NCBI GenBank assembly: GCA_029876055.1
Contig: CM056875.1
Location: forward strand, 6,969,001-7,033,000
DNA from: Madurella fahalii
Lineage: Eukaryota > Ascomycota > Sordariomycetes > Sordariales
Length of the DNA: 64,000 nt
Direction of reading: 5' to 3'
Below the pieces are notes generated by a model. It saw only the letters and a program-made list of their open reading frames with translations, was not told the DNA's origin and ran no database searches. The translations under genes were made by a program, and so were the position numbers. Position 1 is the first letter of the stretch, and every line of letters starts with the position of its first letter. Shown piece after piece: positions 34,414 through 45,416 of the stretch.

Positions 34414-35508
34414 GGCCGCACGGGTCTCAAGCTTTTTCCGGAATAGATGGAATGGAACCTTAATAGAACAATGGCATAGGGTTCTTCCACAAGCTACGCA
34501 AAAGGGAAAAGTCGTCTCTCACGGCGGTCTGGGAGGTGTTAGCATATCGGCAGATATTGCTAAGCAATGAATTTTAGTTTGCATCTCCGAAGTTCGAACA
34601 TTTGCCCCTCCATCGGCCACAATCGGGGCCAGCTGCTTTATCAGCAGGTGGGGATTCCACGGCCAGCAGCTGCGTCGGGCCTCCCGGAGGGGCGGCATGC
34701 AGAAGTGAGATTCACTGGACCAGCAAGCGTGTCGAATGTTTGGGATGCTGGAGCTTGCCTGGCGCAGATTACCATTAAGCGTGACCTGTCAAACGCTGAA
34801 AAGCGCAAGATCTCAGAACCATCCCAAATCGTGGTTTAATTGCCAAGCATGGATATTCCATCGGATCATTCCGCCAACCCTGGCTGTCAGGGGGCCAGAC
34901 CTTCACCATGTTTTATTCAAATGTGCCTATCTAAAACCTATTAGAGTTCTAGTTTGTCTAATGCGCTCAGATTGGGCTATTACGAATAATCATGGAATCC
35001 AATTGCAATGCAATGCACTTGAGTGGCTCGCAGGCCGAATGGTTGTTTCTCGAAGTGCTCCATGCTGGAATCGAATTCCCCCTATCAGCCGGCGTGGAGA
35101 CGCGCAATCGGTCGAAACAAGCCAAGACGGCTTACCGGGTTGGTGGAGCCATCCGGCAGGGCCGTACCAGGTCGCATCATTGGTTTCCAGCCCGTACCCC
35201 CCGAAAGACGAGAGCCGGTTGAATCCACTTCTGCCAGAAATTATGGGCAGTGAAGATCGTGCCATCGAGACACCGTTGCCGCTGGCTCGGATTCACGTCA
35301 TCTTCGTGGCTATTCTGCAGTGTTGATCCTATGCGAATACTGGTGCTGCTTGGCTTGCGGCAGTACATCGAATTTGCCTTGCAGTCGCCGCATTCGCCGT
35401 CGTTCGTTCTCACAGCACCAGTCCTTGCCCTGGCCTAACGGGTTTCCAAAAGCCGCGTTCCTCGACACGACATGGGCAGTTCGACATCATATCTGTGACC
35501 CGCACAAT
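34414..35508. other. Divergent intergenic region
   Basis: About 1.1 kb between CFD1 (-) and the 808-aa protein (+). It presumably contains both promoters. No conserved coding signal is seen. Confidence 0.45.
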
Positions 35509-37935
35509 ATGACAATTGTCGCGACGCAGGATGGACGATCGTGGGGCTCACCATGGGCCGCGACAGACTCCGACAAGGACCAGAAGCTTGCGTCGTCGTC
35601 CGCCAAGTCGGACCTTGCCCCCCCACCGCGCGCCTTCCTTTCCGCGTCCAACTCTCCTCGGATCTCCGCCGCTTTGGAACAGTCGCCTTGGGGAGGTGAT
35701 GGCGATGGATTCGGGCAATGGACGGCTGCTTCGGACACCCCATCGGCGCAGTCAGGATGGGGTGGCGGCGGATGGGGTTCGTCGAGTCCAAGCTTGACGC
35801 CGCCTGCGCGAGACGATGTATTTGGCAAGGCGAGCCCGATCGCATGGCCCGGAAATATCGCGACTCCAAAACTAGCCGCTGCTAATGGCTCGGCTTTTCG
35901 ACAGCCGTCCCCGGATCCGTGGGCTAGCGAGCTGTCTTCCCGACGAGCTTCAGCCGACGGCGCAACCACTCCTCGCTTGATTGTCGACCCCGCATCGCCT
36001 GTAGACGCGCCCGTTGCTCGCACCGGGGATGAGGGCCTTGGGATTACGATTGAGACGGTATGGAAGAGACCAGATGCCGACAGCGCAGAAGAGCAGAGGA
36101 ATACAACCGGGGAGCCCAATTGCTCGTTGCCGGATTCGACAGAGACGGCACGCGCGGCAGATCATAGCGATGTGCGACTGAGCGTCGAGTCGGCTGCCCA
36201 GTGCCACGAATACCAGTCATCGACAGCGTCAAACGACAACACGGACCACGAAGAGGAACCACGCGATTCTTCAAACACGTCCATCGACGAGGAGTCGAGC
36301 GTACCCCGACCAGAATCCCGGAAGGCATCCAGCAAGGTCCAAGAGCTTGTTGTCAAGTTTGACGGGCTCGCCCAGGCGGCCAGTCAGGATCGCCCTCCCA
36401 GCCGACAGCGCAGCAGGAGCCCATTGAGTGTGGGCAAAGGAGACGCGTCGGACGATACGGGCGACTTTGGCGACTTTGAGGATGCAGACCCGGACGAGCC
36501 ACCAACACCCATCGAGACCTCAGATCCGGGACAACCAGGAGAGGACCTAGTCGTGGCTGCTTCATCACCCGTGTCCTCGCCCCATTCACTAGATCGCCCG
36601 TCTACTTCTGAGTTATTGATTGCCAGGTTCGGTCCGCTCGATTTTGCCGTTGACCTGAGCGCAATTGGGAGACTGTTCGAGACGGCCGCGCAGGAGCCTG
36701 CGAGACGCGATCCTTCCGCCGACGCCGACGTACCTGATCATATCATCAGAGACAGTTTCACCGAGATCTCGGAGCGCAAGACCTGGTATCGTGTCTCCCG
36801 GCTGGGGTCGTCTCGGAGACATAATGCTGGAGACGATGACAATTACAGACAGGTAACGTGGCCGTCATCCACCGTTCATGACGATACGATCAAGATTGTC
36901 CGCCGGTGGATGGAAGAGGACTCCATCGCAGGCCGTGTTGCCCTCGGCGGCGGCGTATCCAAGACACAAAAGAATATGTTTGGCTGGGACTCGACAGTCG
37001 AACCAGTTGCCCTCGACGCCGTGTTCCGGAAGAAGAAGTCGCACTCTAGAACCGCGTCTCTACAGACGTCACGGATGGCCGGCCTTTCATCCCAAGGACT
37101 CGATGGACCGGTGAAATCCTCCCGAGACCCGGCGCATCAACTATCGGGCAGCATAGGCCAGCTTGGCGCTTCATTCTCGTGGAGCAGCGGTGCTCGTACG
37201 TCCGATAGGGAGGTGAACATACCCTCCACAATGTCTAAACAACCGGTGCCCACTGCCGCCGCGCTTTCCAATATCCCAGCACCGGCAACCCCAATTCCGA
37301 ATCCGCCGAGGCCGGGTATTACCATCACAACACAACCGGTTATGGCCGCGGGTCCGATCCAAGCAATCACTTCCGAACAACGGGAAGGCAACGCGAATGA
37401 CGGAGGCGGCGGCGACGATGACGACGACGACGACGACGACGAATGGGGCGAGATGGTCTCTTCCCCAGTCGAGCAAAAGCCCGCCGCGTCTCAGTTCCAA
37501 TACCTAAACAGCGCCTTCGACAACACAACAGTTCCAGCAGCGCAACAGTCTGTTGGCCCGCCTGCCCCAACCAGATCCGAAACCAAGACTCACATGATTT
37601 CTGGGATGTCGCACTCGAACACGCCTCTTACGAACGATGCCTGGGGCTCTGCCGATTTTTCTATATTTGAATCCAGCCCTGCCAAGCCATCGACCAAAGC
37701 CGGATGTAGCTTAGCCGTTCCCCATTCCCTCAAGCCTTTGGCCAAGGAACCAATACCTGGTTCCATATTGGAAACCCCAGCAGCCTCTTCGACTTCGGGG
37801 GCTTCTGCTCCCTTGCCAGATCTGCCTGAACTATCAGAAATGGATCCATCTTTCAACAATCACGACAGCAACAATGATGAAGCGGCACGCCACATTCTCG
37901 CCAACCTCCCCGACCTCTCATATATGCTTCGCTAA
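35509..37935 (+). CDS. Disordered 808-aa protein with DF and acidic-Trp motifs
   Basis: Single exon from the first in-frame ATG (MTIVATQDGRSWGSPWAA). It is Ser/Pro/Asp-rich over its whole length and has no membrane segment. Short motifs stand out: repeated Trp-containing patches near the N-terminus (SPWGG, GGGWGSS), GDFGDFEDADPDEPP near residue 325, an Asp9 run leading into EWGEMVSSP, and DAWGSADFSIFESSP. A more ordered block lies near residues 360-480 (FGPLDFAVDLSAIGRLFE; DDTIKIVRRWMEEDSIAGRVAL). Clusters of DF, FGDF and acidic-W motifs are typical of endocytic or AP-1 accessory proteins that bind adaptor ear domains. I therefore infer a membrane-trafficking role, but I do not recognise the family and no enzyme domain is present. 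Confidence 0.75.
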   Translation: MTIVATQDGRSWGSPWAATDSDKDQKLASSSAKSDLAPPPRAFLSASNSPRISAALEQSPWGGDGDGFGQWTAASDTPSAQSGWGGGGWGSSSPSLTPPARDDVFGKASPIAWPGNIATPKLAAANGSAFRQPSPDPWASELSSRRASADGATTPRLIVDPASPVDAPVARTGDEGLGITIETVWKRPDADSAEEQRNTTGEPNCSLPDSTETARAADHSDVRLSVESAAQCHEYQSSTASNDNTDHEEEPRDSSNTSIDEESSVPRPESRKASSKVQELVVKFDGLAQAASQDRPPSRQRSRSPLSVGKGDASDDTGDFGDFEDADPDEPPTPIETSDPGQPGEDLVVAASSPVSSPHSLDRPSTSELLIARFGPLDFAVDLSAIGRLFETAAQEPARRDPSADADVPDHIIRDSFTEISERKTWYRVSRLGSSRRHNAGDDDNYRQVTWPSSTVHDDTIKIVRRWMEEDSIAGRVALGGGVSKTQKNMFGWDSTVEPVALDAVFRKKKSHSRTASLQTSRMAGLSSQGLDGPVKSSRDPAHQLSGSIGQLGASFSWSSGARTSDREVNIPSTMSKQPVPTAAALSNIPAPATPIPNPPRPGITITTQPVMAAGPIQAITSEQREGNANDGGGGDDDDDDDDDEWGEMVSSPVEQKPAASQFQYLNSAFDNTTVPAAQQSVGPPAPTRSETKTHMISGMSHSNTPLTNDAWGSADFSIFESSPAKPSTKAGCSLAVPHSLKPLAKEPIPGSILETPAASSTSGASAPLPDLPELSEMDPSFNNHDSNNDEAARHILANLPDLSYMLR
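37407..37441 (+). repeat. GAC/GAT repeat encoding poly-Asp
   Basis: A run of GAC/GAT codons inside the 808-aa gene encodes about nine consecutive aspartates before EWGEMV. It is simple-sequence coding DNA. Confidence 0.75.
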
Positions 37936-38819
37936 AGCCCGGTCCCTTGGAAAAGCGACAGCGCGAAACAACCTCTCCATCAACACATTCACCGTGGGGT
38001 AGCTTAGTGACGTGCAGACGTCAGGATTGTCTTTAATGCATGGCATCGGCGTTAATTGTTTTACGGATGGTTCGGAGTCAACTGTACATTATGTCGTAGA
38101 AGGAGCTGCGGCTGGTGGTTCTATAAATACGGATTGGACGTGTCCATTTGTTATCCACCACCCTGTTCACATGGTTGATAATAAGGTTAATGAATCGGCG
38201 GCATATTTGTGGGGTTCCGGTCGTCCAGCTGTCTCCCAATTCCCGGGAAACCCCAGATACCCTAGGGGAAGATCGACTCGGGTACTCGCTCTTGTGCTCG
38301 GGTGTTCTGGTAATATCCACATTCCGGATATCTGTTTCCCCTGACTGTGCCCAAACAGACTCGGAATCGCGAATAGCGCGAATAACCCCGGTTCAGACGA
38401 CGCTCGGCTCGTGGACTCCTCGGTTGACCCCACGTGGTTTTCAGTGCCGGCCAGTGTTGCCGGGATGCTGCAAATCCGCCCCCCGCACTCTACCAGCTCG
38501 CCGTCCTCGTCAGCCAAGGAGCCAAGATCGCCCCCCAGGCCCCCCAGAATCCGGGGTTCTCGCATATCGCACGCGACACACCGCAAAAGCCGGATCCGCT
38601 CCCGAGTGTGCAGAACTGGAGGCTCTATGCTCGCTCTTTGCAACGCTGACAGCCACCCAGGACCACAGGAGATGGGATGGCCGACTCAGGCCAGGCTCGG
38701 CTCACCCCGAGGCCGAGGCGGGGAACGTCAGCAGCTGATATAAGCCATATATCTTTTAAGGTTTCTTAGACCCAGCTTTTCTTCCGCTCCAGAAGCCTGT
38801 CATCTCAAGGGTCCAAACG
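37936..38819. other. CYP53 promoter region
   Basis: About 880 bp between the two plus-strand genes. GATATAAG and CATATATC occur at about 38738-38754, 65-80 bp before the CYP53 start, and may serve as TATA elements. No gene is seen. Confidence 0.45.
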
Positions 38820-40420
38820 ATGGCGGTCATCAGCTTCATCCTTTCGCCGTGGGCGCCGGTCGCCCTGCTCTTCGGCCTCGTGGCTTATTACATTTATCCT
38901 TATCTTGTAACCTACCGACACTTGCAAAAGATCCCGGCGCCCTTCCCTGCCCAGTTCACCAATTGGTGGCTGCTGTTGGTTTGCCGCAGAGGCGACCGCT
39001 ACCATACCGTCGACAAGCTGCACAAGAAGCTGGGGCCGGTCGTGCGCATCCAGCCGAACCATGTCAGTCTGAATGATGACCAGGCCATTCAAATGGTCTA
39101 TGGCCACGGAAACGGCTTCTTGAAAGCGTACGTCGACCTAAGATTCTACACAAGGATATTGGAACCTATCCTAACTCCAATTGCAGGTCCTATTATGACG
39201 CCTTCGTCAGTATCCAGAGAGGTCTGTTCAACACGCGGGACCGCGCTGAGCACGCACGCAAGCGCAAGATCGTGTCGCACACCTTCTCGGCCAAGTCGGT
39301 CTCTCAGTTCGAGCCCTACATCCACAGCAACCTCGAACTTTTTGTCCGCCAACTCGACAACCTGATCGAGCGCTCGAACAGCCCGGATGGCGCGGCCCAT
39401 GTCGACTGTCTCAACTGGTTCAACTATCTCGCCTTTGACGTCATCGGTGACCTGGCCTTTGGCGCCCCCTTTGGCATGCTCTCGTCGGGCGCCGACATGG
39501 CCGAAGTACGCGCCTCACCGGACAGCCCGCCCATCTACGCTCCCGCCATCGAGATCCTCAACCGCCGTGGCGAGGTTTCCGGCACGCTCGGCATCCTCCC
39601 CGAGATCAAGCCCTACGCCAAATACTTCCCCGATCCTTTCTTCACACAGGGCTTGCGGGCTGTCGAGAACCTCGCCGGCATCGCCATCGCCCGCGTCAAG
39701 GCCCGCCTCGAGAATCCCCCGCCGGCGGACCGCAAGGATCTCCTCCAGCGCCTAATCGAAGGCCGTGACGAGAAGGGCCAGCCCCTCGGTCGCCAAGAGC
39801 TCACTGCCGAAGCACTGACTCAGCTGATCGCCGGCAGCGACACCACTTCCAACTCGTCCTGCGCCCTGCTCTTCCACGTCGTCCGCACCCCTGGCGTTAT
39901 GGAGAAGCTGCAAGCCGAGCTAGACGCCGCGATCCCTGCCGACTTGGATGTGCCTACGTTTGAGCTGGTCCGCGACCTTCCGTACCTGTGCGCCGTCGTC
40001 AACGAGACCCTCCGGTTCCACTCGACCTCTGGCATTGGCCTGCCCCGGCAGGTCCCGATGGACTCGCCCGGGGTACACTTCAACGGTTATTTCTTCCCGC
40101 CCGGGACCGTCCTCAGCGTGCCGACCTACTCGATCCACCACTCCAAGGAAGTTTGGGGTCCCGATGCGGATGAATTCAAGCCCGAGCGGTGGGCGAATCT
40201 CACGCCGAGGCAGAAGAATGCCTTCATTCCATTCAGCTATGGCCCACGGTCGTGCGTGGGCAGGAATGTGGCCGAGATGGAGATGAAGCTGATTGTGGCG
40301 ACGTGGGCGCGGAGGTACGACGTGTATCTGAGGCAGGATTACATGGACACCAAGGAGGGCTTCTTGAGGAAGCCGCTGGGCTTGGAGATTGGCCTGCGGC
40401 GGAGGAAGATTGGTGCTTGA
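38820..40420 (+). CDS. Cytochrome P450, CYP53-like benzoate 4-hydroxylase
   Basis: Two exons (38820-39127 and 39187-40420) around a 59-nt intron encode 513 aa. There is one N-terminal membrane anchor (WAPVALLFGLVAYYIYPYL), then the Pro-rich hinge KIPAPFPAQFTNWW. Signatures are AGSDTTSN in helix I, the ExxR in NETLRFHS, and the heme loop FSYGPRSCVGR with Cys459 as thiolate ligand. The block YDAFVSIQRGLFNTRDR, then KIVSHTFSAKSV, and FNYLAFDVIGDLAFGAPFGM are what I recall as typical of the CYP53 family. CYP53 enzymes para-hydroxylate benzoate in the ER, the first step of benzoate breakdown or detoxification via the beta-ketoadipate route, and need a P450 reductase. The P450 identity is certain; CYP53 membership is by motif recognition. 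Confidence 0.88.
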
Positions 40421-41037
40421 ATGGGGGCTGGTAGTGATGTTGAGACATGTGTACCAGTAGTGCCACGTCCTTGTAGGTGGTGCTACGTAGAGCCTACCAT
40501 GACAGGTGTACGCCCAGACACTAGCGTTACGCTCTAAACTGGGGTTAGCTCTGAGTATTCCTCAGTATCTGTATATATCAGAATCTTGAACAGAGTAAAA
40601 TAAAAAACCAGCTCCCAACATCTCCCTCGTGAGGTACAACCCCGTAACCCCCCACCTTTAACGCCTCTCTCCTCTATCATGGCGTGTCAGCAGTTCCTCT
40701 CCTAGCAGCCCCTCCTAGCAGATCGGCATCCCGGGCCTCGCAAATAAACTCACAAAAGTCGGTTCTTGAGGTCTGAAGCATCTTGCGCGACCCGGGATAG
40801 ATCCACATCTATGTTCGTGCATGTTGATATTCGGAGAAATCGCCCCTGCCCGCGATAATTCCCTCCGAGCACTGCCCCTACAAAGACAGCAGCAAAGGAG
40901 CCGGGCCCTGCTCATGCATAGGTATTTAGGTCCTGTCAAGTTCGGCACCGGGCAAGAATCTCCGCCTGACGAATGAACATCCCAGAGAACCCCGCGGCGA
41001 ACAGCCGGAACGGCATCTACTTTGCAATTCAGGTATC
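40421..41037. other. Convergent intergenic spacer, CYP53 / acyltransferase
   Basis: About 620 bp between facing stop codons. It contains no recognisable gene and presumably carries both 3' UTRs. Confidence 0.5.
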
Positions 41038-42632
41038 TTAAGCAAGCACCGCCTCCTCCGCGTAGACGCCGCGGAACTCAAAGAAGCGTGACCACTCCTC
41101 GTCGGCGAGCAAGGGGCCGACCAGCTCCTTCTCGAAGGCGATCGTGAACTCGTTCCCCTCGTCCTCCCCCGCCGGCGCCGCCCCGTGCGCCCGCACCGGG
41201 TACACCACCGTCGTGCCTGCCGACACCGTGTCGAACGGGAACCGGAAGCACCGCGGCCGCCCGAACCCAAAGTCCGCCTCGCACGGCCGCGCGTCCCGCC
41301 AGTCCGTCGTCACGTTGCTCAGCGGCGGGAAGCTGTCGATGCGCAGGAAGAGGCTCGACTTGTCGCGCACCGCGGCGATGGCCGAGAGGGTCCGCTCGAG
41401 GGAGGACTGGGTGACGGAGTTTGTGACTTGGCGGATGTAGCTGGGGTCGAGGGGTTTTGTGAGTTTTATTTGTGCGCGGGCTTGTTAAAAGGGGGATTGG
41501 GGGGGGGGGGGGGGGGGGTGATGAGGGGTGGAAGGGACCCGGGGGTCGGGGCGGCTCGGACTTACTGGGCGAGTTTTGACAGCGGAGCTGTGGAGATGAC
41601 CTCCTCGGCGGTCAGCTGTGGGATTTCGGGAATTTGGAAGCTCAGGGCCACGGCGACGACGTTTCCCTGGATGCGCTCCGGCATGCGGGGGTCGCGGAAG
41701 CGCCTCCGCATATCAACCGCCTCGCCCCAGATCAAGTTCTGCTTGGGGTCGTATGGGAAGATCTTGGCTCTCTGCTTTGACAGCGCCCGCCAGATCAAGG
41801 CCATGTACGCGTCGTAGCTCGAGATCCAGTAACTCCCGTCCTCGGGGCTCGCCAGCTTCTTCAGCTCCTCTCTTTTGCTCTTGGGGAGGTGGAACAGCAG
41901 CCATTGGCCAGGCCTGTGGTCACGGTGCCGCAAGGGTATGGCAGGGCCGTCGACCCGCTGGTCTTCTGGAGGATCTGGCCTGGTAACACGTGAAGGATCC
42001 AGACAGGCGGGGTCCCAAGGGGGAAGTGCCGGGGTGTCGGGAGATTTCCACACCGCGGCGCAGTTCTCGGCGAGTTGGTGAAGCTCTCCAGCCCAGCCCA
42101 TAATGTCGTTGGCGTAATGGTGATTGTGTATCATGAAGATGAGGCCACCCCGGATGAAGGTTGCTTTAAAGGCCGACGCTCTGGGATTGCTCGACGGTCG
42201 AGCCCTGGACTTCTCGCCGTACGTCATACCGGCTGCGCACCAAGTGTTCATATCGCCCAGGGCCGGTGTGACGAAGTGGCGTTTCTCAAGCTCATCAAAA
42301 GAGGGATATTTGCCCTCGTCATCAAGACCATCCAACCATTGCACGTAGAACGGGACGGTGCTCTCCCTCTTCTTGTGGAAGCAGAGTCCGCCGTCGGGAT
42401 GCTCCTCGAGCACACCACAGAGCTGACGGCACTGGCTGAGCGTGATTTCGAGGCCGCGCTTGAGAACGGGGACGACGGCGGCCTTCTCGGCATCCGAGAG
42501 CTTGAAAAAGAGAGCGTAATTCGTAAAGACCTGCGCGACGCAATAATCCAACGTCGACAATTTGAAGAATTCGTCTGAGGGGTCCGACTCCCAGCCTGCG
42601 GGATGCAGTTCAAAGACTTGTTGCTTGGCCAT
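41038..42632 (-). CDS. BAHD-type/transferase-family acyltransferase
   Basis: Two exons (42632-41566 and 41440-41038) around a 125-nt intron give 489 aa. The catalytic HxxxD motif reads HHYANDIMGW near residue 180. The second conserved motif DFGFGRP, equivalent to DFGWG, is in exon 2. The start FELHPAGWESDP and LSTLDYC fit the fungal trichothecene 3-O-acetyltransferase-like branch of the superfamily. These cytosolic enzymes move acyl groups from CoA to hydroxyl or amine groups of small metabolites. The intron holds a G20 run (41499-41518, plus strand). It converges on the CYP53 gene, which may hint at related chemistry on aromatic compounds, but no backbone synthase is nearby. Family is good; substrate unknown. 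ATG 42632 was preferred; an upstream TTG frame is ignored. Confidence 0.82.
41499..41518 (+). repeat. G20 homopolymer in the acyltransferase intron
   Basis: Twenty consecutive G residues on the plus strand (a C20 pyrimidine tract in the minus-strand transcript) within the intron. It may act as a long polypyrimidine stretch upstream of the acceptor. Length is uncertain, as for any long homopolymer. Confidence 0.8.
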
Positions 42633-43126
42633 CTTGATAAGTAGTACTCCCGGAGTGAGGCAAAAGAGTCTGATGATTGCGAGATGCAAATAGCGGCTTA
42701 TTTAAGACGAGCCCTGTGCGGATCGCGACCGCCAGTCCGAACGGAGCGGTGTGTAACAAAACCGAGCCCCTGTAGTCAGATATTCAGATATTACAGGGTT
42801 ATTATCAACGCAGGGTGTTGCGTCAGTAGAGGCGTTTTGTTTTAGTATCCACTACACCGTTGCAACAGAGATATGTGGGATCGAAGGATCCACGGCGAAT
42901 CAATCCGGCAGCCTCCCTGCAGCTGTTGCAAAGATCTGTGGATCCCAACCTACCACACTGGGAGAATGCTGACCACCCTCCAATAGTGAGCACTAGTGGA
43001 GCTGTGAGCTTACCCCCCAGGGCTATAGCTTCCGATAACCTCTTGACGTCTATCGCGGTGGTTACGCAACCATCAGCCAAAGGTAGCATTATTTATACCA
43101 CACACCGGACGCTCCGGCCCGTTCCC
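42633..43126. other. Acyltransferase promoter region
   Basis: About 490 bp. A TTAAATAAG on the minus strand near 42699-42707 sits about 70 bp before the acyltransferase ATG and may be its TATA box. Nothing else is seen. Confidence 0.45.
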
Positions 43127-44698
43127 TCACCGGCCTCCCTCCCCCCTCAGTACCACACCAGCCAAATACTCAACGGACCACGCTCTGAACAGCCTCCGCG
43201 GATCGCGCATCCACCTCCCCACCTCCTCCCAAACCCTCCTGAGCCCTTCCTCCCCGAGCTGCTCCCTCAGCACGGCGTAGCTGCAGAGGCCGTCGGTGCC
43301 GAGCACTCGCATCATGTCGTAGCCGCCGGCGCGCACGTACAGCGACTTGGACAGCTTGGCGCCGCTCCAGTCGACCACGAGCGGCGCGTACAGGATGTGC
43401 GGGGTGCGGCCGGCGGCGAGGCCCGTGGCGGCCGACCAGGCGGCCAGCGGCTGGTGCAGGAACGCCTCCTGGTACGTGCCGGCGTAGTCGGCGCCCGTGA
43501 CGCGCACGTGGTGCGCGCCCGCGTCGAGCAGGTGGCTCATGCTGCGGATGAGGTTGCGCGTGGGCGCGTTGGCCCCGAGCCGCGCCACCTCGGCCGGGCG
43601 GGAGAGGTGGACGGCGTGCGGGCCGTGGCGGGGGCAGTGGAAGGTGATTTTCCCGCTGGTCTCGTTGCCGTTGTTGGCATTGTTGGTGTTGGTATTGGTG
43701 TTGTCGTCGAAGTGGTACGTGTTGAGGCGGCCGTGCTTCTCGGCTAGCCCGCATCCCGGGACAGGGCACGCTGCGCGGAGGCCGAGGGTGCCGTATTTGG
43801 GAGAGAGTTGGCGGCCGAGGGAGGAGTGGTGGGAGATTATGTAGTTGAGGATGACGGGCATGCTGGGGTGGGCGAAGAAGTCGGATTGGAAGGCCGTGGT
43901 GAAGGAGATGGAGGACCAGGCGGACAAGAGGGTGAGGACCTCTTTATAGTCGTCCATACAGGTTTCGAGGGCCCCGGGGACGTCGCGGTACGACTTTTGA
44001 TATTGGATACCGTCGATTTCAAGCCCCTCCCCGTCGACTGGCGCAGTGTCCACAAAGGTTATCTCGACGGACACAGGGCGCGGTTTGAAACTGCTGCTGG
44101 CGACTTTCGCTTGTAGTCGATCCCGTATCGCCCGAGCAACTGCGAATGCATAGCAAAACACTACGAGAGTCCCGCAGTGTGGTGAGTTGTTCGGCTGTGC
44201 GCCGGCATGAATGAGTATGGGATGTGTCGGAAGGTTGCCGGTAGCCTGCATAGTATCGACATCATCCTCTCCGTCGTCCTTGGTACCGTCCGTTTTGGTC
44301 TGGAGCGTCTGACAACCCACAGCCTCTATGCTGGAACTAAGCTGCTCGTCATTAACAAGTCCAATGATAATGGGCTCAATGAGGTCGTCGCGGAAGGCAT
44401 AGGCGCCGCCGCCTAGCGGATCATGAACCTGGCCGTCGTGGAACGCTGCATAGACGGGTTTGCCTGGGATCAAGGACAGCAGCAGCTCCTCGGTGGCAGC
44501 CAGGATTTCAGTGTGTGAAGGGGCCATGGAAGTAGATGACACGGATGCTGCCCTTTCCGACTCCGTAACTAGAGGAGTAAGCAAGGAGATGAGTTTCCGG
44601 GCAGCAATGGCACGGTCAAATACGCTCAGCGTTCCATTTCCGGCCATTTCCGTCTCGTGGAGGCGCATAGCTAAGGTATAACGGAAATTTAAGATCAT
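43127..44698 (-). CDS. Class I aminoacyl-tRNA synthetase-like protein of unknown function
   Basis: Single exon of about 523 aa from ATG 44698. Alternative ATGs at 44668, 44647 and 44527 are possible, and 44527 (MAPSHTEILAATEELL) looks most natural. Motifs of a class I aaRS catalytic core appear in order: GAQPNNSPHCGTL resembles the HIGH signature, and WSGAKLSKSLYV matches KMSKS. Between them is a likely zinc site (CPVPGCG ... FHCPRHG), then TGADYAGTYQEAFLHQPL. No anticodon-binding domain is obvious; the chain ends shortly after KLSKS with an Arg-rich helix. A 12-residue Asn/Thr run sits inside the zinc region. It does not look like any standard cytosolic or mitochondrial synthetase I know. 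It could be a paralogue with a non-translational ligase role. Motifs are seen; function is open. Confidence 0.7.
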   Translation of the reverse strand: MILNFRYTLAMRLHETEMAGNGTLSVFDRAIAARKLISLLTPLVTESERAASVSSTSMAPSHTEILAATEELLLSLIPGKPVYAAFHDGQVHDPLGGGAYAFRDDLIEPIIIGLVNDEQLSSSIEAVGCQTLQTKTDGTKDDGEDDVDTMQATGNLPTHPILIHAGAQPNNSPHCGTLVVFCYAFAVARAIRDRLQAKVASSSFKPRPVSVEITFVDTAPVDGEGLEIDGIQYQKSYRDVPGALETCMDDYKEVLTLLSAWSSISFTTAFQSDFFAHPSMPVILNYIISHHSSLGRQLSPKYGTLGLRAACPVPGCGLAEKHGRLNTYHFDDNTNTNTNNANNGNETSGKITFHCPRHGPHAVHLSRPAEVARLGANAPTRNLIRSMSHLLDAGAHHVRVTGADYAGTYQEAFLHQPLAAWSAATGLAAGRTPHILYAPLVVDWSGAKLSKSLYVRAGGYDMMRVLGTDGLCSYAVLREQLGEEGLRRVWEEVGRWMRDPRRLFRAWSVEYLAGVVLRGEGGR

Positions 44699-45416
44699 CA
44701 CACCGTACAGAGTGTGAGAGAATGATGATGGAACTGTCCGCCAGATGGTGCCATGGCTAAAGTAAGGCGAGTCTAAGACTAAATAAGGTGCCGCGCCTTA
44801 GGACCATCTGAATGCATTAGAGCGGGTTGCCGCTGATCACCCATGACATAATTACAACAACATGCAGCCTGATGCAGCGAAGCAGAGTGATTCGTAAGAA
44901 GTGAGGCCTACTACATCAAACAAAGAGGGGCGGCGTTGCCGCGTTTCCAGCTAGGAGAAAGCGGCTGAGCACAAAGCAAGTCAAAATGCAGATGACGGAT
45001 TCGCGAGGCTTCGCGCTTCAAGCGCCGAAAATTGTGCGGAACATTATTTGCTCGGCAATTGTGCTGCTGTGTGAGGTGTGGCATGGAGATGAGACGAAGT
45101 GCCCCGGGGGGGTGGCTGGGTAAAGTAGGGTACTTACTGTACAGTACTAGGCAGTTTTAGTGGGGATGCCGGCTATTGTTTGGGCGCTGGGTGCGCTACC
45201 TTGTGCCACGCCCCGCTTATTTTGTCAGCCTTTTGGCGACACCACGGCAAAGCAAGGTACAAGACGAGTCTGGCGCTTCTTTGATTCGTCAATTCCGTCA
45301 ATGCCGTAATTGACTGGCGAACGCGCCAAACACGCGCATCATCTTCCTTCCCGGCCTTCCTCCCCTTCCTACCTTTCCTTCCCACTGATACGAAGCCACA
45401 TTGAAGAGAAACCAGA
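44699..45416. other. Divergent intergenic region
   Basis: About 720 bp between the aaRS-like gene (-) and the ASCH gene (+), presumably both promoters. No coding signal is seen. Confidence 0.45.

Noticed and set aside
38820..45000. Secondary-metabolite gene cluster
   Set aside because: Only a P450 and an acyltransferase are present; there is no PKS, NRPS, terpene synthase or dedicated regulator.
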